From Edaphobacter sp. 12200R-103 (GTDB taxonomy: Bacteria > Acidobacteriota > Terriglobia > Terriglobales > Acidobacteriaceae): DNA of 64,000 nt. Numbering within the stretch: position 1 is the stretch's first letter; each line of letters begins with the position of its first letter. Position numbers and translations under genes: made by a program. Below the pieces are notes generated by a model, which saw nothing but the letters and a program-made list of their open reading frames with translations, ran no database searches and was not told the origin of the DNA. Positions 1 to 8,329 of the stretch are shown here, piece after piece. Where the stretch lies: NCBI RefSeq assembly GCF_010093025.1, contig NZ_CP048114.1, forward strand, positions 3,906,001 to 3,970,000. The letters run 5' to 3'.

Positions 1-1
1 A

Positions 2-355
2 GACGACGACGGCGGCGAAACCTCGTCATGGTATGTGCTGAGCGCGATCGGATTTTATCCGGTCTGTCCAGGTAGTCCGGTGTATGAGATCGGGAGTCCG
101 ATCTTCACAAAGAGCACCGTGCGGCTGGGCAATGGCAAGGAGTTCACCGTGCTTGCAAATGGCGCCTCGGCCCAGAACAAGTATATTCAATCGGCACGTT
201 TGAACGGGAAGCCGCTGAACCGGCCGTGGTTCCGGCACTCGGAGATCGTAAATGGAGGCTTGTTGGAACTGGAGATGGGAGACAAGCCGAATGTGCAGTG
301 GGGCAGCCGTCCAGAGGATGCTCCACCATCGATGAGTTCTCAACAGCCGAATTGA
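2..355 (+). CDS. C-terminal part of a GH92 alpha-mannosidase-like glycosidase (truncated by window edge)
   Basis: The frame is open from the first codon of the window (DDDGGETSSWYVLSAIGFYP), so the gene starts upstream of the window. The visible 117 residues match the C-terminal catalytic region of glycoside hydrolase family 92: the SSWYVLSAIGFYPVCPGSP stretch, then IGSPIF, an NG-K-FTV strand, YIQSARLNGKPLNRPWF, and a closing GG-LELEMGDKPN. GH92 enzymes are Ca-dependent exo-alpha-mannosidases, normally exported, which trim mannosides from glycans. The reading frame ends in a Ser/Pro/Gln-rich tail. The signal peptide, N-terminal domain and most catalytic residues lie outside the window, so linkage specificity cannot be judged. 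Confidence 0.85.
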   Translation, partial: DDDGGETSSWYVLSAIGFYPVCPGSPVYEIGSPIFTKSTVRLGNGKEFTVLANGASAQNKYIQSARLNGKPLNRPWFRHSEIVNGGLLELEMGDKPNVQWGSRPEDAPPSMSSQQPN

Positions 356-417
356 GTTCGGGGAGAGGCCGTTTCAAAGTCTGAGAAGAGCATCGCCGGA
401 GAAATAGCGGGAGCGGC

Positions 418-444
418 AGCGCTATCAGTTTTGTTGATAGCGCT
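418..444. terminator. Hairpin between convergent genes
   Basis: Perfect 10-bp inverted repeat AGCGCTATCA / TGATAGCGCT with a 7-nt T-rich loop (428-434). It sits between the end of the GH92 gene (+) and the end of the first CLC gene (-) and overlaps the CLC stop codon (425-427). Placement suits a bidirectional terminator, but no clean T-tract follows on either strand. Confidence 0.45.
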
Positions 445-2128
445 TAAGGATGCTTTCAAGTGAAACAACTCCTTCGAGGGATCCACGAACAGCTCGGTTG
501 GTCACAGGCAGCATTGGCCAACGCTGAAAATATGGAAGCGCGCTTGACAGCGGCAGATCCGGAAAGAGTATAGGAGTTCGCTCCGGCCCGAGCTTCTCCT
601 CGAGGCGAACCGTATTGAAGGTGACCTGGTCGGCGAATGTTTCGACTGCCAGCGTATCCAGCTCCTGTTTCGTAGCGGTGTACCACAGGCCATCGCGGCA
701 ATGAATCAAGACCGGGGATGAATCGTGAATCTTGCCGTATTTCGCTAACGAATCCATTGCTTTGGATATAGGTTCTGCTCCCGGGAGGATGGGGGCCACG
801 ATCGGTTGCAAAGCATCTTCCAGATGCAGATCGCGCTCTTCGCGTTGCTCTTCCATGGAAGGCAGGTAGAGACCATCCTCGTGGGTCAGGACCTCGAAGA
901 TAGGGACCGGGAGAAGGGACCGTGAGATCAGATAAGCGATCGTATTTGCAAGAATGACCGGAATGACAATGGAATAATTTCCGCTGACCTCGAGCACCAT
1001 AAAGACGGAGGTGAACGGCGCTCTCAAAAAGGCGGCAAAGAGAACTCCCATACCTACGAGGGCATACGATCCAACAGAACCTGTGAGGTGGGGAAAGAAG
1101 AGCTTCTCAAAGGAGCCGACGGAGGCTCCCAGCATCGCTCCGATAAACAATGTAGGAGCAAACATGCCACCGGGTGTTCCGCTAGAAAAGGACAAGGTTG
1201 TCGCGATAATTTTGAAGATGGCGAGTATCAGCAGCATCTTCCATGCAAACTGTGCGTGCATCGCCTGGTCGATGACATCGTAGCCGGCTCCCATCACCTG
1301 AGGTAGGCCGAAATAGCCGATGCAGCCTACAAGAAATCCTGCTGCTGCAGGCTGGAGCATCCGCAGAGAAGGCTTTGCGCTCTTCAACCTGGGACGAAGA
1401 TATTCCAGAAGCTTTGAGAAAGCGAGCGAGGCAATTCCCCCAAAGATCCCCAACACTGCATAAGCCAGCAATTCGCGTGGGTCGCGTAGATTGACTGCCG
1501 GTACGCGGAACATGGGTTCCGCTCCCCAAAACCAGCGCGCGACAACCACGCTCGAAATCGTCGCCAGGACGATTGAGCCCAGTATGCCTGCGCTCCACTG
1601 CCCGATCACCTCTTCGATAACGAAGAGGATTGCCGAGATAGGAGCGTTGAACGCCGCAGCAAGGCCCGCCGCCGCGCCTACCGGAGCGAAGATGCGCAGG
1701 CGCGCCTTGGAGAGCTTGAGCCTTCTGCCGATGAGTGAAGCCACACCGGCGCCGATCTGTAACGAAGGGTCTTCCGGTCCGAGCGAATGGCCGCCGCCGA
1801 TTGCCAGCGCAGAGAGGAGAAATTTGCCGCACACAGTGCGAAACGATATGTATCCGTTGTGGATATACATCGCAGCCTTGGTCTGATTAATGCCGCTGCC
1901 CTGTACATTCGGAAAGACGAAGCGGGTCAACAGTGCAACGATAAGTCCGACGACGGTCGGCACGATCAATAGTCTTGTCTGCCGAGGCCCTGGTAAAGAA
2001 CCAAGCAACAGTACATTAAGCCAGTCGATCGCCATGCGGAAAGACACGACCAAGAGACCGGAGATGATGCCAATAAAGATGGAGAGCAGGAGAAAGATTC
2101 GCTCTTCGCGTCCGGGAATGGAAGACAC
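425..2128 (-). CDS. CLC-family chloride channel/antiporter A
   Basis: Integral membrane CLC protein. Counting from the longest open frame (ATG at 2251), it has a GSGI anion-site motif at residues 118-121, a gating-glutamate motif GPEDP (Glu160, normally G-x-EGP), the pair Glu213-Glu214 matching the internal gate and proton glutamate of EcCLC, and a PGGMFAPTL motif. It should therefore be a proton-coupled exchanger. The C-terminal 120 residues look like a degenerate CBS pair. The long frame overlaps the upstream TPR gene by 80 nt, and its first 40 residues are hydrophilic and unlike CLC proteins. I prefer the GTG at 2128, which has AGGAG just upstream. It is the last gene of the MarR-CLC-CLC-TPR-CLC run. 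Confidence 0.85.
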   Translation of the reverse strand: MSSIPGREERIFLLLSIFIGIISGLLVVSFRMAIDWLNVLLLGSLPGPRQTRLLIVPTVVGLIVALLTRFVFPNVQGSGINQTKAAMYIHNGYISFRTVCGKFLLSALAIGGGHSLGPEDPSLQIGAGVASLIGRRLKLSKARLRIFAPVGAAAGLAAAFNAPISAILFVIEEVIGQWSAGILGSIVLATISSVVVARWFWGAEPMFRVPAVNLRDPRELLAYAVLGIFGGIASLAFSKLLEYLRPRLKSAKPSLRMLQPAAAGFLVGCIGYFGLPQVMGAGYDVIDQAMHAQFAWKMLLILAIFKIIATTLSFSSGTPGGMFAPTLFIGAMLGASVGSFEKLFFPHLTGSVGSYALVGMGVLFAAFLRAPFTSVFMVLEVSGNYSIVIPVILANTIAYLISRSLLPVPIFEVLTHEDGLYLPSMEEQREERDLHLEDALQPIVAPILPGAEPISKAMDSLAKYGKIHDSSPVLIHCRDGLWYTATKQELDTLAVETFADQVTFNTVRLEEKLGPERTPILFPDLPLSSALPYFQRWPMLPVTNRAVRGSLEGVVSLESILKRYQQN

Positions 2129-2171
2129 CGACTCCTGAGCGATGGATGGCCCTGGCTGCTGTGAGGTTGCG

Positions 2172-3329
2172 CTAATGTCTGCCCCCTTTCGCTGTGGACG
2201 ACTCTGCCAGCAGAAGTAGCAGAGCATCATCTCCGGTGGGTACTGCTGCACAATGCCGGCTGGTCTCGATCTCGGTGTCGTAGATCAACTGCAATGCAGC
2301 TTTCTGTTTATCGGAATCGTTGAGAAGTGCAGCGCGGCTCGTTGTGGCATCGGGACCGAGCCAGCGAGCGGCTAAAGACTGCAGAAGATCCTGCGATCGA
2401 TCAACCTGCGTTGTACATGTATCCCAGCGCGCCTTTGCAATTGCTCTATCGGCGAGGATACGCGCTACCCGTTCTTTCTCTGGCAACGTTTCGCTGGGTA
2501 TGAGCTGTAGAATGCGGCGAGCCTTCGTCAACAATGCGGCGTTCTCTTCATCTTCGGGATGCTGGCGTATTGCGCGCGCGAGTAAAGTCGCGGCCGTCGT
2601 GTAGTCGCCGTGCCGGTACGCAAGCCCGCCGGCTTCAGTCAGTGCTGTCTGATTGTCAGGCTGGAGTGCGAGCGCCTTTTGAAAAAAAATCATCGCTTCG
2701 GAAGGGGCGGCGGCCTGTTCCAACAGGTTGCCGATCATTACGTCAAATTCCGGATCATCCGGAGCATTTCCTGCGGCGACCAACAGTTCTGTTTTGGCCG
2801 GGCCGAGCTCTTTTTTTTCAATAAGATAGCGAGCCAGCTCGAGCCGAACCTCACGCCGCCGTTTCGCTCCATCACCTTCCCAATCCCCATAGATAGAAGC
2901 ACGATAGAAGTTGATCGCACCTTGCACATTATGTTTTTTTGCGGCTAGACGAGCGAGTTGTAGATTGATGGATCCCTCTCCTGGACGCTCCTCTCGCAAT
3001 CCTATGAAGTAGTTATAGGCCTCCTCGACTCTGTTCGCCTGTGCGAGGGCCTCCGCCAGCATCAACTCATAACTCCGCCTTCCCGGTGCATAGGACAGGG
3101 CGGTGCGGTAGCAGGTAATCGCCTGATCAGGTTTGTTGGCCAGCAAGGCGGCCATGCCGCGGTCCGACCAGCGTTTTGCGAGATCTGCGCGGTGTTCCTG
3201 GAAAGAACGGAATAAAAACAGAGTCACCACGAACAGCACAACGGTGATTGCAGTCAGACTGAAAAAAGTGATGGAGTCGCGTACGATCAGTTGGCGTTTT
3301 GTGGTCAATTTATTGGAGTTGGTTACCAT
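2172..3329 (-). CDS. Membrane-anchored tetratricopeptide-repeat protein
   Basis: 385 residues. A cytoplasmic stub of about 15 residues is followed by one transmembrane helix (about 20-44, SLTAITVVLFVVTLFLF). The rest is soluble and made of TPR-like helix pairs, for example RGMAALLANKPDQAITCYRTAL, an EALAQANRVEEAYNYF repeat and a PSEAMIFFQKALALQPDN repeat. TPRs are protein-protein interaction scaffolds; no catalytic motif is visible. It lies between CLC genes B and A in the same orientation, 205 nt after CLC B, and overlaps or abuts the start of CLC A. It may be an assembly or partner subunit for a CLC protein, but that is inferred from position only. Confidence 0.75.
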   Translation of the reverse strand: MVTNSNKLTTKRQLIVRDSITFFSLTAITVVLFVVTLFLFRSFQEHRADLAKRWSDRGMAALLANKPDQAITCYRTALSYAPGRRSYELMLAEALAQANRVEEAYNYFIGLREERPGEGSINLQLARLAAKKHNVQGAINFYRASIYGDWEGDGAKRRREVRLELARYLIEKKELGPAKTELLVAAGNAPDDPEFDVMIGNLLEQAAAPSEAMIFFQKALALQPDNQTALTEAGGLAYRHGDYTTAATLLARAIRQHPEDEENAALLTKARRILQLIPSETLPEKERVARILADRAIAKARWDTCTTQVDRSQDLLQSLAARWLGPDATTSRAALLNDSDKQKAALQLIYDTEIETSRHCAAVPTGDDALLLLLAESSTAKGGRH

Positions 3330-3534
3330 CGGCTATTCAAAACAAACACTTAGACGGTCTGAACTCGCAGGGAGAAGACGGGCCTTCCTAGTTTAGCGTC
3401 TTGGCACTGTATCTGCAGCGCGTGCAAGAGGAAGGACTCGGATTCCATCGCATGGAGCGGTTTTCGCACCGATTACTCCAGGAGCGTGACGCACTTCTCA
3501 CGGACGAAGGAACGATGACAGGACCGATAATCCG

Positions 3535-5361
3535 CTATTCGAGACTGGGTGGAGAGGTACCGAGCGGAGTGCGGCGTAGATCTCCAGTCTCTTCTTCGAG
3601 CAGCCATCGGCGAAGCTGCAAAATGTCGTTGGCGCGAACGACTCCAACCACATTCATCGTCTGCCTGGATTGAACGACGACCACGTTTTCGACATCTTTC
3701 AGCATCATGGAGCGATGCACCTGATCGACGGATTCGCCAGGATAGGCGAGCACGTAATCCTGACGTGCGAGTTCTCGCATGGTGAAGTGATGATCCGGAG
3801 GCTCGATGCGCATGAGGTCTCGCGCTTCCACAATGCCGAACAGCGTTTCATCCGCGTTGACGACGGGAGTAAATCCTGTCCCGGTTGGCTTGTATTTTTC
3901 GAGGACAGACTGCAATGTGTCATCACTGCGAACAACGTTGAACTCTCTCTTCATCACCTGCTCAATGCTGGCGCGCATCAGTACGGGAACGGAATAGTCC
4001 TGGCTGATAATGAGCCCGCGTTTGACGAGCTTAATGGTCATGATGGAATCGCGGCTGCAGAGACGGACGAATCCATCGGCGATCATAACCGAGACAATCA
4101 GCGGGAGCAGAGAGTTGGGATTGTGGCTGAGTTCGAAGAGGAAGACGATGCTGGTGAACGGCGCGCGCGCAATGCCTCCAAAGACGGCCGCCATGGCCAC
4201 AAGAGAATAGAAGGCGGGATCGCTTACGAGCCGCGGAAAGAAATGCTGGCAGGCAGTGGCATAGGCCGCGCCAAGCCCTCCGCCGACAACAAGGGACGGT
4301 GCGAAGACGCCTCCCGTCGTTCCCGAGCCAAGAGAGATGACGAGTGCCCAGAATTTCGCTACAGCAATGCTGATAAGGGTAGCAACGCTGAGGTGATCGT
4401 TGAGCATCTGGCGTATGGTGCCATAGCTGGTGCCGAAGACCTGCGGGACGAAGTATCCAATGATACCGAGGGCGAGTGCTCCTATCGCTGGCGACCAGAT
4501 GGCCGCGTGCTTGAAGGGAAGCTCGTCGAAGAAATCCTCGAGCCAGTCAAGGGTGCGAATCATGCACAGACCGACGAGTCCCATCAGGATTCCCATTAGG
4601 GCGAAGAGCCACAACTCGCTCATGCCTGTGAGCTTGAATGCGGGTGTTGGAAACAGCGGGCTCCATCCGGCGAAGTAGATTCGTACGCCAGTGGCCGCTG
4701 CGGAAGCCAGCGCTACGGGGATGAAAGAACGCGCGCGCAGCTCAAAAAGCAACAATTCGACGGCAACAAGGATGCCGGCTAGGGGAGCCGTGAATGTAGC
4801 AGCCATTCCGGCGGCCGCGCCACAGGCCAGCAGGACGCGGCGGTAATAAGGTGTGAGTCCCAGGGCCTGCCCCAGAAGAGAGCCGATAGCGCCACCGGTC
4901 TGAATGATAGGACCTTCCGCGCCGAAGGGACCGCCTGTGCCGATTGCGAAGGCAGTTGCCAGAGGTTTCAGGATGGCCACGCGAAGACGCATCCGGCTAT
5001 GGCCGAAGAGCACAGCCTCCATAGCTTCTGGTATGCCGTGGCCCTTGAGGGTGGGTTCGAGAAAGTAGATGAGAAGACCTACGATCAAGCCGCCGATCGG
5101 CGGAATGAGGATAACCCACAGGCCAAGATGATTGTTGGCTGGATCCGAAACGGCAAAGGAAACCTTGCCATAAAAGATCAGATTGGTGAAAAAGTAAATA
5201 AGCTCCAGCAGGCCCTGGGCGACAAATCCGCCAACGATACCTACCACGACCGCAATGCAGCATATTTTGATAACCTGCGGCTCGAGAGCAACGCCGAACT
5301 GGTGTTTGGTAAAGTCTCCCGAATTCAGCGTTGCTGCATTTGAAACCGGACCATCCGCCAT
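3535..5361 (-). CDS. CLC-family chloride channel B with two CBS domains
   Basis: 608 residues: the CLC membrane domain (about 25-440) followed by a cytoplasmic CBS pair (about 465-590, with VMKREFNVV and VVGVVRANDIL). Motifs are GHGIPE at 107-112 (the central Ser of GSGIP is His), GAEGP with gating Glu149, and GGVFAPSLVVGGGLG. The position of the EcCLC proton glutamate reads V-E202-L203, so Glu203 is replaced by Leu. By family knowledge, loss of that residue is typical of uncoupled channels and of CLC-F proteins rather than Cl-/H+ exchangers. CBS pairs usually bind adenine nucleotides. The ATG has a good AGAGGG ribosome site. It lies 68 nt downstream of CLC C. Confidence 0.9.
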   Translation of the reverse strand: MADGPVSNAATLNSGDFTKHQFGVALEPQVIKICCIAVVVGIVGGFVAQGLLELIYFFTNLIFYGKVSFAVSDPANNHLGLWVILIPPIGGLIVGLLIYFLEPTLKGHGIPEAMEAVLFGHSRMRLRVAILKPLATAFAIGTGGPFGAEGPIIQTGGAIGSLLGQALGLTPYYRRVLLACGAAAGMAATFTAPLAGILVAVELLLFELRARSFIPVALASAAATGVRIYFAGWSPLFPTPAFKLTGMSELWLFALMGILMGLVGLCMIRTLDWLEDFFDELPFKHAAIWSPAIGALALGIIGYFVPQVFGTSYGTIRQMLNDHLSVATLISIAVAKFWALVISLGSGTTGGVFAPSLVVGGGLGAAYATACQHFFPRLVSDPAFYSLVAMAAVFGGIARAPFTSIVFLFELSHNPNSLLPLIVSVMIADGFVRLCSRDSIMTIKLVKRGLIISQDYSVPVLMRASIEQVMKREFNVVRSDDTLQSVLEKYKPTGTGFTPVVNADETLFGIVEARDLMRIEPPDHHFTMRELARQDYVLAYPGESVDQVHRSMMLKDVENVVVVQSRQTMNVVGVVRANDILQLRRWLLEEETGDLRRTPLGTSPPSLE

Positions 5362-5429
5362 AGAGATTCCCTCTTTGCCTGCAAAGAAGCAATCACTGAG
5401 ACAGATATAGGTGAAAGATCAACGTAGTA

Positions 5430-7235
5430 TCAGAAGACCTCACCGCCGAAAGAGACGAGTGAGCTCTCCGCCGCCTTCGCCATACTGTCTCTGCGCAGCT
5501 GCAATGCCTGCAATATGTTTGTCTTCGTTACGACTCCAACTACTTTGTCCCTGGTCTGAACCGCCAGGAGCATAGGTTCGCTGTCTTGCTCGAGCAACAA
5601 CCGAAGCGCCTCCGTCGCATTTGTGTCCGGAAGAACCTTTTGAACTCGACGCTGCATGATGTCTCGCACATGAGTTGTACCCCACTTTTCCGGAGGAACC
5701 TGGCTGAGCGACCAGAGGCTGCAGGTGCCGACAATTTTGCCGTTATCCATGACCGGGAATATCTCATGCCGTGTATGCGGCGAAAGCATGGCCGTGAACT
5801 CCCGGAGGGTGAGTGCCCCGGAGGTCGCGATCATCTCCGTCTGCATGATCTGGCTGACCGGAAGATCCTGCAGTTCGGCAACGCGCACAGCTTCGTGCAG
5901 ACGTTGATCGCCGGATGCCGAGGCATCGCCGGATACCGCGTAGGCAACTGCCGACCCGATAAGTGCAGGGATGATGAAAGCGTGTCCGCCCGTTGCCTCT
6001 GCAACGAAGACGACCGCTGCAAGCGGAGTCTTATAGCCTGCGGAGATGAAGCAGGCCATGCCTACCGCCGCATAGAGTGCAGGCGTTGCGCTGTGAACGA
6101 GTGATTGCGAGAAGGCCAGGCCGAAGGAGCCTCCGGAAAGGAAGAGGGGCACGAACATGGCGCTGACGCCGCCTACACCCAGCGTGAAGGCAGTGGCTGC
6201 AAGCTTGAAGATGCCGAAGGTCACCAGCTCCAGGCTGCTATGGTGGCCGGAAAGGATGATGTCCACGGCCTCGTAGTTCGGACCCAGGGGCAGCAGGCCG
6301 TTGTTATAGAACTGCAGAAACAGAAGCCCGCACAGGCCTGTGAGAAGGCCGCCGACAGACATCTTGACCCAATGAGGCCATGCAAGGCCGACGCAGAAGG
6401 AACGAAAGCGACGGAAGGTGATGACGAACGCCATTGCCACCAGTCCGATCAAAAGTCCAAGCAGCGCACTCCAGACCAGGTCTTTGCGAGTGAAGCCGGT
6501 GGCAGTTACGAAATCGAAGAGCGGTTCGCTGCCAAGAAAAGAGCTCAAGGTCATGAAGGAGACAACGGAGGCGATGAGAGACGGCAGGAGAGCTTCATGC
6601 GCAAGATCGTCCTTGTAGGGCATTTCAAGCGCAAAGACGATGCCGGTGAGCGGAGCGCGAAAGACTGCCGACATGCCTGCTGCAGCACCACAGATGAGCA
6701 TGATACGCCGGTCTCGGGCATCAAGATGGAAGCTGCGCAGGGATCGAAACCGCGCCCAGATCCACGAGCCGATCGCGCCTCCGCCATAGATGCTCGGGCC
6801 TTCGAGAGCCGCACTGCCTCCGAGTCCAACTGTTGCGATGGCAGCAAGAATCTTCGGCACAAAAGGACGCAGATTCATGTGGCCCTGATGCTCGTGGTAA
6901 GAACAGATGACTTCTTCAGTCGAGTGCTCATCAGGATCGGGCGTGAAGAACTGCATGATGAGGCCCGCCAGCAAACAGGCCAGAACAAGCCCTGGAACGA
7001 TGGCCCAATGATGTGCAAAGTAGTAGCGAAGGACGGGGGGCCACATCTTATCGAGAATGATGACCGCAATTGCCGTAATGGCAAGTCCGGTGGTTACTCC
7101 AATAATGGGTGCGATGACGAGCCATTTTTGAAGATCGCGAGCATAAACAGCGGTAAGGTCCTCATGGACCAGGGGAGCGTATTTGCGCAGTAATGGATGC
7201 CGGAAAAAGCCTCTCCAGCCTTGTTGTTCTTTCAT
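5430..7235 (-). CDS. CLC-family chloride channel C with CBS domains
   Basis: 601 residues. It is a divergent CLC membrane domain followed by a CBS pair (about 455-585, with QIMQTEMIA and HVRDIMQRRVQKV). The gating motif is ALEGP (Glu145). The canonical GSGIP segment is not recognisable; that region reads EEVICSYHEHQGHM. The selectivity motif near residue 380 is degraded to VSAMFVPLFLSGG. The proton-glutamate position is Met (ALEM, 203-205), as with Leu in paralogue B, so a non-coupled channel mechanism is likely. The ATG overlaps the MarR stop codon (ATGA), which implies translational coupling and joint control. Confidence 0.88.
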   Translation of the reverse strand: MKEQQGWRGFFRHPLLRKYAPLVHEDLTAVYARDLQKWLVIAPIIGVTTGLAITAIAVIILDKMWPPVLRYYFAHHWAIVPGLVLACLLAGLIMQFFTPDPDEHSTEEVICSYHEHQGHMNLRPFVPKILAAIATVGLGGSAALEGPSIYGGGAIGSWIWARFRSLRSFHLDARDRRIMLICGAAAGMSAVFRAPLTGIVFALEMPYKDDLAHEALLPSLIASVVSFMTLSSFLGSEPLFDFVTATGFTRKDLVWSALLGLLIGLVAMAFVITFRRFRSFCVGLAWPHWVKMSVGGLLTGLCGLLFLQFYNNGLLPLGPNYEAVDIILSGHHSSLELVTFGIFKLAATAFTLGVGGVSAMFVPLFLSGGSFGLAFSQSLVHSATPALYAAVGMACFISAGYKTPLAAVVFVAEATGGHAFIIPALIGSAVAYAVSGDASASGDQRLHEAVRVAELQDLPVSQIMQTEMIATSGALTLREFTAMLSPHTRHEIFPVMDNGKIVGTCSLWSLSQVPPEKWGTTHVRDIMQRRVQKVLPDTNATEALRLLLEQDSEPMLLAVQTRDKVVGVVTKTNILQALQLRRDSMAKAAESSLVSFGGEVF

Positions 7236-7741
7236 AAATGACTTGCGGTACGATGACTTTCCTTATCAGGTGTATGCGCTATCGATGATTCAGAGATCGA
7301 TTTCAGCTTGCTTTTCGTTGCGGGTCCGAACAGCTCTTCGCGTAATCGATTCAGTTCGTCACGATGCTTGACAGACAGCTTTCTCAAGATGCCGCGGCCG
7401 CGTGACGTGAGGGAGACGACAACAACACGACGATCGGATGGGTCGCCTTCGCGACGAACCAGGCCGCTCAGAACAGCCCGGTCGATCAGGCCTACTACGG
7501 AGTGATGCCGCTCTTGGAGGAACTCTGCCAGCTCAGACACGGTGGCCTTGCCACTGCCGGTAAACCCGGCGATGCCCAGCATGAGCTGATGCTGTTGCGG
7601 CGTGATCTCTACCTCACGCGCCGCGCTCTCACTGAATCGTAGAAATTTACGGAGGAGATAGCGGAACGACGCCAACTCAGAAAGTACATGGTGAAATTCA
7701 TACTCATCCGAGTCGTTGACGACCTTTGGTTTCTCCCGCAC
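7232..7741 (-). CDS. MarR-family transcriptional regulator of the CLC operon
   Basis: Winged-helix MarR protein. The domain contains ITPQQHQLMLGIAGF, a recognition region AELAEFLQERHHSVVGLIDR and the wing motif LVRREGDPSDRRVVVVSLT, all typical of the family. MarR proteins are usually repressors relieved by small phenolic or oxidising ligands. The frame is open back to an ATG at 7810, but a good promoter (-10 at 7748-7753) and a palindrome lie inside that extension. I therefore favour the GTG at 7741, giving about 169 residues, closer to family length. Its stop overlaps the start of CLC C, so it probably autoregulates itself and the channel genes. The exact start is uncertain. Confidence 0.8.
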   Translation of the reverse strand: MREKPKVVNDSDEYEFHHVLSELASFRYLLRKFLRFSESAAREVEITPQQHQLMLGIAGFTGSGKATVSELAEFLQERHHSVVGLIDRAVLSGLVRREGDPSDRRVVVVSLTSRGRGILRKLSVKHRDELNRLREELFGPATKSKLKSISESSIAHTPDKESHRTASHL

Positions 7742-7747
7742 ATCTAT

Positions 7748-7775
7748 ACTATATCGTAATGCGAGGTTTTTGCAA
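7748..7775 (-). promoter_or_regulatory. Sigma-70-type promoter for marR-CLC operon
   Basis: Read on the minus strand: TTGCAA (7775-7770), a 16-nt spacer, then TATAGT (7753-7748). The expected transcription start falls at about 7741, where a GTG in the MarR frame lies. A leaderless or nearly leaderless mRNA is therefore possible. Confidence 0.55.
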
Positions 7776-7782
7776 AGCAAAA
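7768..7782. promoter_or_regulatory. Putative MarR operator
   Basis: Perfect inverted repeat TTTTGC-AAA-GCAAAA overlapping the -35 hexamer of the marR promoter. Size, symmetry and position fit an autoregulatory MarR site. The assignment is by position and symmetry only. Confidence 0.45.
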
Positions 7783-7984
7783 TTCGAGTCGGGGAGCTGA
7801 GCTGTTCCATGGTTTCCCGCTTTTTTTACCGTTCTAAGGGCCTAATCGGCAAAGTGCTTTTTGATTACTGGAATTGCCCCTTTGCGGACATCGAGGAGAG
7901 GAGCACACCGTTAGAAGAATAGCCAGTTAGCTCTTCCCATATCGGTACTACTGAGATGAGCTTCTACTGTGTTCTCATAAATCA

Positions 7985-8329
7985 GTGAAAGAGCTTAGGC
8001 CAGAAGTTTTAGGGATAGCGCTGGACGCGGAGACTCGGTGCATCCATTACCGTTCCGGACTCGACATCATCGCCATCAAAATGGCATGTTGCGGAGTCTA
8101 CTATGCCTGCAAAGATTGCCACGATGCATTAGCAGGGCATGAGATTAAAGTCTGGCCGCGCTCAGGATGGGACACCCCAGTCGTCCTGTGCGGAGCGTGC
8201 GGGCTGGAGTTGACGATTCGCGAATATATGCATAGCAACTATCAGTGCCCAGGTTGTACGGCTAGATTCAATCCGGGCTGCAGAAACCACTATCACTTTT
8301 ACTTTGAGGTGAATGGCGATCCAGTCTGA
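7985..8329 (+). CDS. CHY-type zinc-finger protein
   Basis: 114 residues starting at a GTG with no clear ribosome site. The protein carries the ordered Cys/His ligands of the CHY zinc finger: CIHY, CCGVYYACKDCHDALAGHEIKVWP, VLCGACG and CPGCTARFNPGCRNHYHFYF. Members bind several zinc ions; fungal and plant relatives act in mitochondrial import or ubiquitylation, but the function of small bacterial members is not established. Its last 31 nt overlap the convergent sulfoxide-reductase-like gene. Confidence 0.8.
   Translation: MKELRPEVLGIALDAETRCIHYRSGLDIIAIKMACCGVYYACKDCHDALAGHEIKVWPRSGWDTPVVLCGACGLELTIREYMHSNYQCPGCTARFNPGCRNHYHFYFEVNGDPV

Noticed and set aside
5586..7193. Long plus-strand open frames opposite CLC genes
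   Set aside because: They lie antisense to well-supported CLC genes, have charged low-complexity-like compositions and no family features, and reflect the codon bias of the real strand.
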